Counted from the stretch's first letter, positions 46,455-55,487 are shown. The stretch: DNA of 64,000 nucleotides from Bacteroidota bacterium (GCA_023387985.1 JAEWHC010000008.1:186001-250000); one strand, 5' to 3'. Notes: generated by a model from the sequence alone, not told the origin. Numbers and translations: made by a program.

Positions 46455-47570
46455 ATGTTGAGCAAAATCAAAGACCTCGTATCCTTTCCCGATCTTTATG
46501 AACTAAGCGGCGATGTAGGATATAAACAGGGACAGATCGGCTACCACATCCAGGAATCAAATGACCTAGACGCGGCCGATGTGGTCTTGCTGAGTTGTGA
46601 CGAGTGGCGGGGCAGTGGCCAGAAGGTGATGACCGGTAACGACCAACAGGTGCGTAATTATTTATACAATTTGTATCTCTGGCACACCGATATCCGGATC
46701 GCCGACGCGGGCATGCTCTCTAACGGCGCCACACTTGGCGATACGTATGCCGCCCTGCGCATGGTTGTCCATGAACTCACCAAAGCCGGCAAGAAAGTGC
46801 TGGTTTTTGGCGGAAGCCATGATCTTATGCTCGGGCTCAGCCAGGCACTCGCCTCAGCCAATAAAACCTTTGAAGTAACCATTGCAGATGCACTCATTAA
46901 CCTGGACAGGGAAAGCGTTTTTGCCGCCGACCATTTTCTTTTTCAATTGCTTACCGACGAGCCCAATTTTGTAAGGCATCTCAATCTCTTCGGCTTCCAG
47001 AGCTATTTCGTAAATCCGCAATTGCTGGAAACCATTGATAAGCTCCGTTTCGATTGCGTACGCGTTGGCAAAGCCCAGGAATACTTGCATGAACTGGAGC
47101 CAGCCATCCGCTCAAGCGCATTGTTTTCTTTTGATCTTTGTGCACTTGCACATGCTTATGCCCCGGCCATCCAGCTTTCACCCAATGGTTTTACCGGGCA
47201 GGAAGCCTGCAAGCTGATGCAATTCGCCGGGCTTAGCGGCATCAATAAAGTGAGCGCCATCTCAGGCTTTGGCCAGCCGGATGAAAGCGGACTCACGGCA
47301 ATGCAAATCGCCCACATGATCTGGTATTTTATAGATGGCGTACAGCAATCATTACGCGAAGCGCCTCTCACCGACCGTACCGAATTCAACGAATACCATA
47401 CCCTTTGTGCCGAGGTGGATACCGTTTTCCTGCAAAGCCGGCATACCGGCCGGTGGTGGATGGAAATGCCCAACGGGTCTATGCTGCCCTGCACTTACAA
47501 TGACTATGTGCTAGCCAGTCAGAATGAACTGCCGGAAAGGTGGCTTCGGGCGCAGGAGCGGTTGGTTTGA
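46455..47570 (+). CDS. Ureohydrolase-fold (arginase/formimidoylglutamase-like) protein with degenerate metal site
   Basis: This 371-residue protein has the arginase fold. GGSHD is kept at 119-123, but the normal DAHxD reads DALINLD (145-151) and the SxDxD motif reads SFDLCALAHAYAPA (225-238). Several manganese ligands are therefore missing. PNGFTGQEACKLMQFAG and ESGLTAMQIAHMIWYFIDG are family-type helices. Bacteroidota carry such divergent members, often annotated as formimidoylglutamase, and catalytic activity is doubtful. It is divergent from batD. Confidence 0.78.
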   Translation: MLSKIKDLVSFPDLYELSGDVGYKQGQIGYHIQESNDLDAADVVLLSCDEWRGSGQKVMTGNDQQVRNYLYNLYLWHTDIRIADAGMLSNGATLGDTYAALRMVVHELTKAGKKVLVFGGSHDLMLGLSQALASANKTFEVTIADALINLDRESVFAADHFLFQLLTDEPNFVRHLNLFGFQSYFVNPQLLETIDKLRFDCVRVGKAQEYLHELEPAIRSSALFSFDLCALAHAYAPAIQLSPNGFTGQEACKLMQFAGLSGINKVSAISGFGQPDESGLTAMQIAHMIWYFIDGVQQSLREAPLTDRTEFNEYHTLCAEVDTVFLQSRHTGRWWMEMPNGSMLPCTYNDYVLASQNELPERWLRAQERLV

Positions 47571-47713
47571 GTAATGGATTTCACCCGGGAACGAAATAAA
47601 ACATATCGCTACGCCGGGACAATTGCAAACAGCTGGCGTTAACCTAAAATTTGAGTACCCGCTTTTCATGATCCTTTCGCAGGGCAAGGCTTCGGGTTAA
47701 CTTCAATTCACCG

Positions 47714-47721
47714 TAATTTTG
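47714..47721 (+). promoter_or_regulatory. -7 promoter element of the Kef-type antiporter gene
   Basis: TAATTTTG is an exact TAnnTTTG match, 43 nt before the ATG at 47765. Confidence 0.4.
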
Positions 47722-47764
47722 GATCAGCCCTTTTTTCACCAATCCCGTACAAAGGCAATTAAGC

Positions 47765-49990
47765 ATGGCTCCATTCATATTCGACCTGGCGCTGATCCTT
47801 TTGACGGCCGCGATAACCACGCTGATCTTTTCACGGTTAAAGCTGCCCATCGTGGTAGGGTATATCCTTGCGGGTTTTCTGGTTGGCCCCAACTCCACCA
47901 TTCTCCCCACAGTAATCAATACCGAAAGCGTTGAGACCTGGGCACAGCTTGGAATTGTTATCATCCTTTTTGGCCTCGGCCTGGAATTCAGTTTCAACAA
48001 GCTGGCAAAAGTTGGAGGTTCCTCCGGCCTTACAGGATTGATTGAAATTGGTGGCATGATCCTGCTGGGATACCTGATCGGGCGACTGCTCGACTGGGAT
48101 TCGATCAACAGCTTGTTTCTCGGCGGCATTCTCGCTTTTTCTTCCACCACCATCATCTTCCGCACTTTTGAAGAAATGGGATTAAAAACCCGCAATTTTA
48201 CCAGCCTGGTAATGGGCGTGCTTATCGTGGAAGACCTCATTGCCGTCCTGATGCTGGTGTTGCTGAGCACACTGGCTGTTTCCAAAGATTTCGACGGTTT
48301 CAACCTTATCCTGGCTTTCGGCAAACTTTTGTTTTTTATTGTGCTTTGGTTTGTAATCGGCATTTATTCCCTTCCCACTTTCTTCAAGCGAACAGCTAAA
48401 TGGCTCACGCCGGAAACACTCGTTGTGTCAGGACTTGGCCTTTGCCTGGGCATGGTGGTATTCGCCGACAGGGTAGGCTTTTCCGTGGCCCTCGGTGCTT
48501 TCGTTATGGGATCGCTGCTGAGTGAAACCATTTACGGTGAAAAAATGGCCCGGCTGATAGACCCCATCCGGATGTTGTTTGGCGCGGTATTTTTCGTTTC
48601 AGTCGGCATGCTCATCGACCCGGTGTCACTGTTTCAGCATTACAAGCTCATTTTATTACTGGCCGCGGTAGTGATCATCGGCAAGCTGGTATTGGTGTCC
48701 GCCGGCGCCCTCATCGCTGGCTGGCCATTGCACAATGCGGTTCAGGCCGGTACCAGCATGACGCAGATCGGGGAATTTTCGTTCATTATCGCCACACTGG
48801 GCGCAACCCTGAAAGCCACAAATGCTTCACTATTTCCTCTTGCAGTGGGCACTTCGGTCATCACGGTATTTATTACCCCATATCTTATACGCTCAACCAA
48901 CTCACTGCTCAATGGTCTTCAAAGAATTTTGCCCAATAAATGGTGGGATAGCCTGGAAAGCTACAGTGCGGGATCTCAAGGCCTCAAAAGCGAAAGCGAC
49001 TGGCAACGGCTTATCCGGTCTTATGTACAGATCATGGTCATCAATTCCGTAATTATTGCCACCATTATCCTGGTTTCGGGCTTTGGTCTGCGCGAAATTC
49101 TCATCATCTGGATTGCCGATGTCGACCATGCTGCCTTCTTCAGCCTGGTCATTACTCTGCTGCTCACTCTGCCATTTCTCTGGGCCATTCTTGCCAGCCA
49201 TCCCCAACGTCCGGCCTGGCGACGTCTCTGGATGAACAGCAGTTACAACCAGGGTCCACTTGTAGCTCTGGAAATCGGGCGCTTCATTGTAGCCTTTCTT
49301 TTTGTTGGATTTCTTGTACGCATTTTTTATCCGTTCAATATTGCTCTTGCGGTGAGCCTGGTGTTTGTGTTTGGGGCCTTATTGCTATTGCGCAGAAACC
49401 TCCGGCGATTTTACGGCCGTATGCAAACCCGCTTTATTCAAAACCTCCGGGGAAGGGAAAGCGCCCCCCAACGCATGCTTGCGCCATGGGATGCACACGT
49501 TTCGGAGTTCGTCATTCCTGGAGGGTCACCCTATGGCGGGCAGTCGCTTGCAGAACTGGCCTGGCGGGAGAAATACGGCATCAACCTCGTTTATATTGTG
49601 CGCAATGAAAGGGTGATTCACCTGCCTTCCGCCTCCGAAAGGATTTTTCCCAATGACAAAGTGGGGGTAATCGCGACCGATCAGCAGGTCATAAAATTGA
49701 GCGAATTGCTTGAAGAAAGCAACCTCATGGGCCTGCCTTACGAATATGAATACGCTGACGTACAACTTTTTGAACTCACGGTGAATGCAAAAAATCAGCT
49801 GACGGGAAAATCCATTCGCCAAAACCAGATCCGTGAAAGAACCCAGGGCCTGATTGTGGGTCTCGAGCGCAACGGTGAACGTTACCTCAACCCGTCGAGC
49901 GATACAGTGCTAGAATGGAATGACGTGCTTTGGATTGCAGGGCAAAAAGATAAAATCGTCAAAGGCCTGCAAACAGAAGCCGGCAATTGA
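47765..49990 (+). CDS. Kef/CPA2-type cation:proton antiporter with TrkA-C domain
   Basis: This 741-residue protein has a CPA2 membrane domain of about twelve helices (residues 1-385), with LKLPIVVGYILAGFLVGPN, LGIVIILFGLGLEFS and FSSTTIIFRTFEEMGL. A region of four more membrane segments (about 420-550) is followed by a soluble C-terminal part with a TrkA-C-like domain (about 650-735, including YEYADVQLFELTVN). The nucleotide-binding TrkA-N domain of true KefB/KefC is missing. It probably exchanges potassium or sodium for protons. The PBP4 gene follows. Confidence 0.9.
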   Translation: MAPFIFDLALILLTAAITTLIFSRLKLPIVVGYILAGFLVGPNSTILPTVINTESVETWAQLGIVIILFGLGLEFSFNKLAKVGGSSGLTGLIEIGGMILLGYLIGRLLDWDSINSLFLGGILAFSSTTIIFRTFEEMGLKTRNFTSLVMGVLIVEDLIAVLMLVLLSTLAVSKDFDGFNLILAFGKLLFFIVLWFVIGIYSLPTFFKRTAKWLTPETLVVSGLGLCLGMVVFADRVGFSVALGAFVMGSLLSETIYGEKMARLIDPIRMLFGAVFFVSVGMLIDPVSLFQHYKLILLLAAVVIIGKLVLVSAGALIAGWPLHNAVQAGTSMTQIGEFSFIIATLGATLKATNASLFPLAVGTSVITVFITPYLIRSTNSLLNGLQRILPNKWWDSLESYSAGSQGLKSESDWQRLIRSYVQIMVINSVIIATIILVSGFGLREILIIWIADVDHAAFFSLVITLLLTLPFLWAILASHPQRPAWRRLWMNSSYNQGPLVALEIGRFIVAFLFVGFLVRIFYPFNIALAVSLVFVFGALLLLRRNLRRFYGRMQTRFIQNLRGRESAPQRMLAPWDAHVSEFVIPGGSPYGGQSLAELAWREKYGINLVYIVRNERVIHLPSASERIFPNDKVGVIATDQQVIKLSELLEESNLMGLPYEYEYADVQLFELTVNAKNQLTGKSIRQNQIRERTQGLIVGLERNGERYLNPSSDTVLEWNDVLWIAGQKDKIVKGLQTEAGN

Positions 49991-50077
49991 AAAATCAAAA
50001 GTTACACGCCCCCTGCGCTTTAGTGCCCCCGGTACCGTCGATAACTTTATGTTCCATGCCCAATATGCAGTATTGCC

Positions 50078-50085
50078 TATTTTTG
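50078..50085 (+). promoter_or_regulatory. -7 promoter element of the PBP4 gene
   Basis: TATTTTTG is an exact TAnnTTTG match, 18 nt before the ATG at 50104. It supports that start over the longer open frame. Confidence 0.45.
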
Positions 50086-50103
50086 TTTGAAACCAAATCC
50101 GTT

Positions 50104-51429
50104 ATGAACAGGTTGAATTCTTCAGCTTACCGGCTGCTTATCCCTATAATTTTCGGTGCTTTTGTGTGGATGGGCTGTGCACCGGTAAAAAAATTGGACG
50201 CTCCCGCAGAAGCGAACCCGCTTGCACAGTTCCTCACCGTACCTGTAATTGCACATGCCCATGCCGGTGTACTTGTGGTTGACGCCCAAACAGGCGATAC
50301 GCTTGCAGCGCATCAGCCTCATAAATATTTTGTGCCGGCCAGCAACACCAAGCTTTGGAGCATGTATGCAGGCTTGAAATACCTTGGCGATAGTCTGGTT
50401 GGCGGATGGATCAGCCCCATCAATGATTCGGTGGTTTATTTCAAAAGCAATGGCGATCCCAGTTTTTTGCACCGCGATTACAGCAGTCAACCCCTCCGGG
50501 ACAAATTGCAGCAATACAAAACCGTTAAGTGGGTAAATCCAATGCAGAGCGGGTTTTACGGCAGTGGCTGGGCATGGAATGATTATGAAGCCACTTACAG
50601 CGCACCGCGAAGCAGCATGCCCCTTTATGGCAACGAGGTACATTTCAGCCTGGAGAATGGGCGGCTTGTTTCCGAACCTGAGGTGGTAGCCCGGTTTTTT
50701 ACCAATCACAAATCCGGTGACCGTTATCCGGATGGCTTTGCGCTCAGCCGGAGCTTCGACGGATCTCTTTTTTGGGCGGATACCGGAAGGCAAAAAACTG
50801 CGGCCACAACGCTCTATCCTTCGCCGCTATTCTCCTCCACCCTGGCAGGAATGATCCTGGGCAACCTCTGGGAAATCAGTCCCGAACCGGCAGCGATTAA
50901 CTGGCAACCGGTTTATACCCAACCTACCGATAGCGTGCTGCGCCCTATGATGCAACGGAGCGATAACCATTTTGCTGAGCAAACACTTTTGATGGCCGGC
51001 CAGAAACTGAATGGCAGCCTGAATGACCGCAGGGCGATAAATAAATTGCTGGAGACCGATCTTGCGGGCATGCCGGATGCGCCCAGGTGGGCCGACGGCA
51101 GTGGGCTGAGCCGCTACAATATGTTTTCACCTGCCGATTATATCTGGCTGCTGGATAAAATAAGCAAAGAATTTCCGCAGGAGAGAATAAATCATATTTT
51201 GCCCACCGGCGGCCAGGGCACCCTGCGCACCCTTTACCAGGATCTTTCGGGAAAGATCCATGCCAAAACCGGTACGCTCAACAACGTGGTTGCCCTCAGC
51301 GGTTACCTCGATACCCGGCAGGGAAAAAAATTGCTTTTCAGCGTGCTGGTAAACAATCACAATGGCCAGGCCAATGAGGTGCGCAAGACGATAGAGGTTT
51401 TTTTGACAGAGATGCATAAACGGCATTAG
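50104..51429 (+). CDS. D-alanyl-D-alanine carboxypeptidase/endopeptidase (PBP4/DacB-like)
   Basis: This 441-residue protein is a lipoprotein by its signal peptide (WMGC, C25). It has the three penicillin-binding motifs of the S13 family: SNTK (S80 to K83), SDN in MQRSDNHFAEQ, and KTG in HAKTGTLNN. It trims peptidoglycan peptides in the periplasm. The frame is open 39 codons further upstream, overlapping the antiporter stop, but the signal peptide and promoter point to 50104. Confidence 0.92.
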   Translation: MNRLNSSAYRLLIPIIFGAFVWMGCAPVKKLDAPAEANPLAQFLTVPVIAHAHAGVLVVDAQTGDTLAAHQPHKYFVPASNTKLWSMYAGLKYLGDSLVGGWISPINDSVVYFKSNGDPSFLHRDYSSQPLRDKLQQYKTVKWVNPMQSGFYGSGWAWNDYEATYSAPRSSMPLYGNEVHFSLENGRLVSEPEVVARFFTNHKSGDRYPDGFALSRSFDGSLFWADTGRQKTAATTLYPSPLFSSTLAGMILGNLWEISPEPAAINWQPVYTQPTDSVLRPMMQRSDNHFAEQTLLMAGQKLNGSLNDRRAINKLLETDLAGMPDAPRWADGSGLSRYNMFSPADYIWLLDKISKEFPQERINHILPTGGQGTLRTLYQDLSGKIHAKTGTLNNVVALSGYLDTRQGKKLLFSVLVNNHNGQANEVRKTIEVFLTEMHKRH

Positions 51430-51569
51430 GCAGCTGTGCGGTCTCCAAATGACGCAGGATATTATCGCTTAATTTTCAGCCTGATCTTTTAAATTGTCAG
51501 GCAGAAGTTTTCAATTGTCAGCGGAAGAACGGGCAGACATTAGAAAGCATTCACCTTCTGTTTTATCTT

Positions 51570-51577
51570 TATTTTTG
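51570..51577 (+). promoter_or_regulatory. -7 promoter element of the exported EEP protein gene
   Basis: TATTTTTG matches TAnnTTTG, 46 nt before the ATG at 51624. Confidence 0.4.
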
Positions 51578-51623
51578 AACTCCTGAAATCATTAAGCAAT
51601 ACGGGGACCGGAATTAACACACT

Positions 51624-52748
51624 ATGGCTTTCAGTTTTCGCAAACTCAGCAAACGTTTTTTTATCACCGCCAATGTGGTGATCAGCCTGGTGTTCCTGCT
51701 GGCCTGCCTGCAGCCCTGGTTGAATCCTGAAACATTTTGGATCATCAGCTTCATCAGCCTGCTTCTGCCCTATCTTGTTTTGCTGATCGTGCTTTTCCTG
51801 GTTTTCTGGCTCATTGTCAAATTTCCATATGCACTTCTCTCAGTAGTTACATTGCTGATTGGCTGGAAGCAGGTTGGTGTTCTGTTTGGAACCAACCGAG
51901 AGAACTTCGTAGTCGAACGTACCGCAGACAATAACAGTTTCCGCATCATGAGCTGGAATGTTATGTCGCTGGGCGGCATCGGACTCAATTCCCGCGAGAA
52001 GAAAGCAGAGAATGTGCGCAGAATACTGGACCTGATACAGAAATATGATCCCGACGTAGTCTGCATGCAGGAGTATGGCCAATATGACTATCCCAAACGG
52101 GATGAAGATTATACCCGCAGCATGAAGGAGGCAGGGTATGCTTACGTGGTATTCAGCCGAGACTACACAAGGGCTAAATACAGTTTCTCCAACGGGCTGG
52201 CCATATTCTCCAAAAGCCCAATCGTTTATCAAAAGAAAGTACCTTTTACCAGCAGCCCGGAAAGCATGCTGTATTGCGATGTGGTGATTGGGGATGACAC
52301 CGCCAGGATATTTACGGCCCATCTTCAGTCTTTCAAGCTGATCGACCGCGATTTTGATAACCTGGACTCCAACAATCCGTCGAAACGTGACCGTGTGGCT
52401 GCAGGCTTAAATATTTTCCGGAAGATGAAGCGTGCATTTATAAACCGCGGCTCCCAAATTGACCAGATCCGCCCTTATATGGATCAAAGTCCTCACCCTG
52501 AAATTTTTTGTGGCGATCTGAATGATGTACCCGGTAGTTATGCTTACTGGCAATTGCGGGGTAACGAACGCAAAGATGCTTTTGTAGAAAAAGGATTTGG
52601 CATAGGTAAAACCATTGATGTCATAGCCCCCACCCTGCGCATCGATTATATCTTTCCCGATTCACGCTGGGAAGTACAACAGTTTACTGAAATACCCAAT
52701 GAAATGAGCGACCATTACCCCGTGGTTGCTGATCTCCAATTGCGCTGA
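51624..52748 (+). CDS. Membrane-anchored endonuclease/exonuclease/phosphatase family protein
   Basis: This 374-residue protein has two or three N-terminal membrane helices (about 10-85), then an EEP domain with MSWNVMSLGG, CMQEYGQYD (metal Glu), FTAHLQSF, CGDLNDVPGSYAYWQL, RIDYIFPD and the catalytic SDHYPVV. The membrane anchor argues against DNA as substrate and for phospholipid or phosphodiester hydrolysis at the envelope. This build is common in Bacteroidota. It is convergent with the broken ArsR gene, with 5 bp between the stops. Confidence 0.88.
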   Translation: MAFSFRKLSKRFFITANVVISLVFLLACLQPWLNPETFWIISFISLLLPYLVLLIVLFLVFWLIVKFPYALLSVVTLLIGWKQVGVLFGTNRENFVVERTADNNSFRIMSWNVMSLGGIGLNSREKKAENVRRILDLIQKYDPDVVCMQEYGQYDYPKRDEDYTRSMKEAGYAYVVFSRDYTRAKYSFSNGLAIFSKSPIVYQKKVPFTSSPESMLYCDVVIGDDTARIFTAHLQSFKLIDRDFDNLDSNNPSKRDRVAAGLNIFRKMKRAFINRGSQIDQIRPYMDQSPHPEIFCGDLNDVPGSYAYWQLRGNERKDAFVEKGFGIGKTIDVIAPTLRIDYIFPDSRWEVQQFTEIPNEMSDHYPVVADLQLR

Positions 52749-52753
52749 TTGGC

Positions 52754-53125
52754 TCATCCCTCCACTGGTTTTTCCTGGGCCAGGGCTTTGAAGATTTTGT
52801 TGATTTCTTCCATCCGGTCCAAATCGATGGTATAGTAAATAAACTTACCAGAACGGCGGGTGTTAACGATGCCCGCGTCCCGCAATACGCCGAGATGCTG
52901 CGAAATAAGGCTCTGCTCAAGCCTGAACTTCGAATAGATCTACGTAACGGTTTTTTCGTTATGGGTGTTGAGGTACTTAATAATTTGCTGGCGTAGCTTA
53001 TGATTGACTGCACGGATAACTTTCGCTGACTTGTTTAACATCAGCAAATCAAGATTCAACTGCTTGTTTCCCCGTCCATTTAAAGAAAGCACATCAGGAT
53101 TAGAGCGAGACATAGTTGCATTCAT
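52754..53125 (-). pseudogene. ArsR-family regulator interrupted by an in-frame stop
   Basis: The minus-strand frame reads as one ArsR winged-helix regulator with a TAG at 52940-52942. Before the stop comes AKVIRAVNHKLRQQIIKYLN and HNEKTVT. After it the same frame continues IYSKFRLEQSLISQHLGVLR, then DAGIVNTRRSGKFIYYTIDL and a normal TGA at 52754. In homologues the stop position is usually Glu (TVTEIY), so a single GAG to TAG change explains it. The recognition helix lies after the stop, so any short product would be inactive. The Met at 53125 is a likely start, with another at 53149. Sequencing error or suppression is possible. Confidence 0.85.
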
Positions 53126-53230
53126 AGGTAGAAAATTAGACTGATACATAAGAATGCATATAACATACCAAACTAATCAGTAGATCAGGAAAGCCCCGTA
53201 TTCACCGGGTTCTGTCGATATATATTAGTA

Positions 53231-53254
53231 AAAAGGTGTGGTGTGATACCTTTT
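53231..53254 (-). terminator. Possible terminator of the stand-alone receiver gene
   Basis: AAAAGGT and ACCTTTT form a 7-bp stem around a 10-nt loop, about 15 bp past the receiver stop. It is AT-rich with no long T tract after it, so this is weak. Confidence 0.3.
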
Positions 53255-53268
53255 ACCAGGGTTAATGG

Positions 53269-53628
53269 CTAATTCATTTTTAACAGGCGTTCAACCTTTG
53301 AAAACATTTCTTCGATATCGAAAGGTTTAACCATAGTGTCATCTGCGCCCACCTGGCCCGCATCCAGCACCATATCCGGATTAGCGGACATGAGAATAAC
53401 CGGTATATGGGCATACTCTTCATCCTGCTTAATAAATCGGCAAATTTCAAATCCGTCTTTTCCAGGCAACTGCCTGTCAACAATAAAAAGGTGGGGGAGA
53501 AATGTCAATTCTTTCTTCATGATTGCTTCCCCTGTTTGCATTAAATCCACTATAAAGTCATTTTCCAAAATTTTCTTCATAATGAATCCAATATCCTGCT
53601 CATCTTCTACAATCAAAATTCTTTTCAT
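53269..53628 (-). CDS. Stand-alone receiver domain protein (CheY-like)
   Basis: This 119-residue single receiver domain has an acidic pocket in VEDE (E8, D9), phospho-acceptor D51 in LFIVDRQLPGKDG, Ser in ILMSANP and Lys in TMVKPFD. No output domain is present, so it acts by protein contact or phospho-relay. No kinase is adjacent. The large sensor kinase at 60.7-63.8 kb is the nearest candidate partner on the same strand, which is only inference. Confidence 0.9.
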   Translation of the reverse strand: MKRILIVEDEQDIGFIMKKILENDFIVDLMQTGEAIMKKELTFLPHLFIVDRQLPGKDGFEICRFIKQDEEYAHIPVILMSANPDMVLDAGQVGADDTMVKPFDIEEMFSKVERLLKMN

Positions 53629-53725
53629 CGGGCCTGGAATTTTTGTAAAACCCGGACAACCATCCTGAATCTTTTTCTATCAGTCTATCAGCTATTTCCG
53701 GAAATTTAAAATATATGCGGGTTCA

Positions 53726-53908
53726 TCAAGGCATCGTATCCCGGTTAATCATGGTGGTGTCAACTCCAGTTGTATCGGGTGTGGTTACTATGGTGTCCGA
53801 AGGAATGGTTATCCTTGCATTGATTTCATCAGTGTTGTCATCGGCTGTACCGCAGGCAGCTACCGCAAAAAATGCTGCGAAAATTCCTAGTGTAACTATC
53901 CTTTTCAT
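53726..53908 (-). CDS. Tiny Thr/Asp-rich lipoprotein
   Basis: This 60-residue protein has a classic signal peptide and lipobox AVAAC (C19). The mature 42 residues are rich in Thr and Asp (SDTIVTTPDTTGVDTTMIN) and probably disordered. No family was recognised. Similar tiny lipoproteins are common in Bacteroidota genomes. Confidence 0.6.
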   Translation of the reverse strand: MKRIVTLGIFAAFFAVAACGTADDNTDEINARITIPSDTIVTTPDTTGVDTTMINRDTMP

Positions 53909-54362
53909 AAAATGAGTTTGAGATTATAAATGATTAAATTCCAATACAAAGCCTGGTTGAACAAAAACCAGTCCAATTGCATGAGTTGGACTCTTTTTGA
54001 TCCTGTATATTTTTTTAAAACTGGATTAAAAGTGAAGCCTACAACAATTTCATTTATACCAATTAGCACCTTGTAAAAGAATGCGGATAAAAAAATTTAA
54101 GTCTTGCAAATTTTTCAGGCGAGCCAAATGTTTAATTTGAAAGTTTTGATTTTTCAGATGTGTAATTTCTTTATTCTCAATTTTTTAATACAGCGATTTG
54201 CCCTAAATACACGGGTATTTCTTCAAATATAGTTTCCGCATTTCAATGTTAAAGCCTCTTTTAAATGGCGTTAAACAAATTGATCCAGAATGAGTTTGGA
54301 GATGTTTTTGCGGTCAGAAAAAAGTTAGTGAAACTCATTTGATTAATCTAAAACAATTAACG
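53909..54362. other. Long AT-rich gap before the disordered-protein gene
   Basis: These 454 bp have no ORF or hairpin that looks real. No exact TAnnTTTG element was found near the start at 54363, unlike most genes in this window. The following gene may therefore use a different sigma factor or a long leader. Confidence 0.4.
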
Positions 54363-55400
54363 ATGGCTAGAAACTCCCAGCGCTTTAATGAAAACGATCA
54401 GTGGCGCAACGACCGAAACCAAGGTTATTCCGGATCTTACCGCGATAACCAGAATATGGACAACTATTACCAGGATAATGACAGGAACCACTTCCGGGAT
54501 TATTACAACGATGACAATTCCGCCATCGACGATGAGTATGATTCCGATTTTGGTTTCAGTGACAATTATGAAAATGCCCAATACCAGGGCGAATTTGAAG
54601 ACTACGGAAGAAGTAACTCTGGTGAACCAAACTATGGATCTAACCAGGACTATGATTCCGGTGATTTTGACGACTCATCCCTTGGCCGGGGTCGCGGCAA
54701 TTACAGGGCCGGCGGTTCAAACTATGGAGCAAGGGATTTTGACTCAATGGGCCAGGGTAGCAGCAACCGGGGCAACTATGGCTCCGAAGACTATGGCAGC
54801 ATGGATTATGGCCGCAACCGTGGGAATTACAGATCAGGCGGTGAATTTGGCAATATGGACTATGGCCGCAACCGCGGTAACTACGGCTCGAATGACTACG
54901 ACCGAATGAATTATGGACGCAACCAGGGCAGAAGGAGCAACCGGGGCTCCGGGCAACCGGGCGATTGGGACCGTCCCAATTACAGGTCAGGAAGCCGTGG
55001 AAATGGATGGTCAGGCAGCCAGGGCAACTGGAATGCCTCAGGAAATGAAAGCTACAGCCGAACCCGTCGAGTAGGCTTTGGCGGCCGTAACCGTCATCAT
55101 GATGACAACCAGGATTATGGCAACCGTGGCAACAGTTCAGGCAGCTATGGCGGAAATACTGAGAACAGCAGACGTTCGGGTTCAATGCAAGACAACCGTT
55201 TTAATGAATGGGGAAGCGGAAACCGCAATAGCGGGAACAATCAATCCGGCTCTTACGGAGGACACAGCAACCAGGACCAATCCCGGTCTTCCGACAACAA
55301 CAGGTATGCGTCGGACAACCGGGGCAGAGGTCGGTCAGGCCATTCTTCATCCCGTTCCGGAAGCATGTCTGGAAATGATGGTGGCAGAAGCAAAAGATAA
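54363..55400 (+). CDS. Disordered Gly/Asn/Arg/Tyr/Ser-rich low-complexity protein
   Basis: This 345-residue protein has almost no hydrophobic residues. The N-terminal 80 residues are Asp/Asn/Tyr-rich and acidic. The rest is dominated by Gly, Asn, Arg, Ser and Tyr with irregular repeats such as MDYGRNRGNYRSGG, MDYGRNRGNYGS and MNYGRNQGR, and ends Arg/Ser-rich. The composition resembles eukaryotic RGG and FUS-type prion-like domains that bind RNA and phase-separate. No signal peptide is present, so it should be cytoplasmic. The Met at 54363 is chosen over one eight codons up since it starts the homogeneous sequence. A hairpin follows the stop. Codon-level continuity over 1 kb and the neighbours argue that it is real. 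Function unknown. Confidence 0.75.
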   Translation: MARNSQRFNENDQWRNDRNQGYSGSYRDNQNMDNYYQDNDRNHFRDYYNDDNSAIDDEYDSDFGFSDNYENAQYQGEFEDYGRSNSGEPNYGSNQDYDSGDFDDSSLGRGRGNYRAGGSNYGARDFDSMGQGSSNRGNYGSEDYGSMDYGRNRGNYRSGGEFGNMDYGRNRGNYGSNDYDRMNYGRNQGRRSNRGSGQPGDWDRPNYRSGSRGNGWSGSQGNWNASGNESYSRTRRVGFGGRNRHHDDNQDYGNRGNSSGSYGGNTENSRRSGSMQDNRFNEWGSGNRNSGNNQSGSYGGHSNQDQSRSSDNNRYASDNRGRGRSGHSSSRSGSMSGNDGGRSKR

Positions 55401-55409
55401 GCAATAAAA

Positions 55410-55443
55410 ACAGCGTTTCTACGGAAAACCGTAGAAATGCTGT
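55410..55443 (+). terminator. Terminator-like hairpin after the disordered-protein gene
   Basis: A 15-bp stem (one G-T pair) closes an AAAA loop, starting 10 bp past the stop codon. The following TCGCTTT is only a modest T tract, so it may also protect the 3' end or attenuate. Confidence 0.6.
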
Positions 55444-55487
55444 TCGCTTTAAACCATATATTCTGAATTGAAAACAAAGCAATAACT

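Noticed and set aside
47644..48363. 239-codon minus-strand open frame
   Set aside because: It lies antisense to the well-supported antiporter gene, is rich in Arg/Ser/Ile/Pro as expected from a shadow frame, and has no recognisable motif.
54388..55185. Alternative long frames over the low-complexity gene (plus frame from 54388, minus frame 54640-55185)
   Set aside because: The repetitive sequence keeps several frames open. Only the frame at 54363 has a consistent composition from a clear start to a stop followed by a hairpin.
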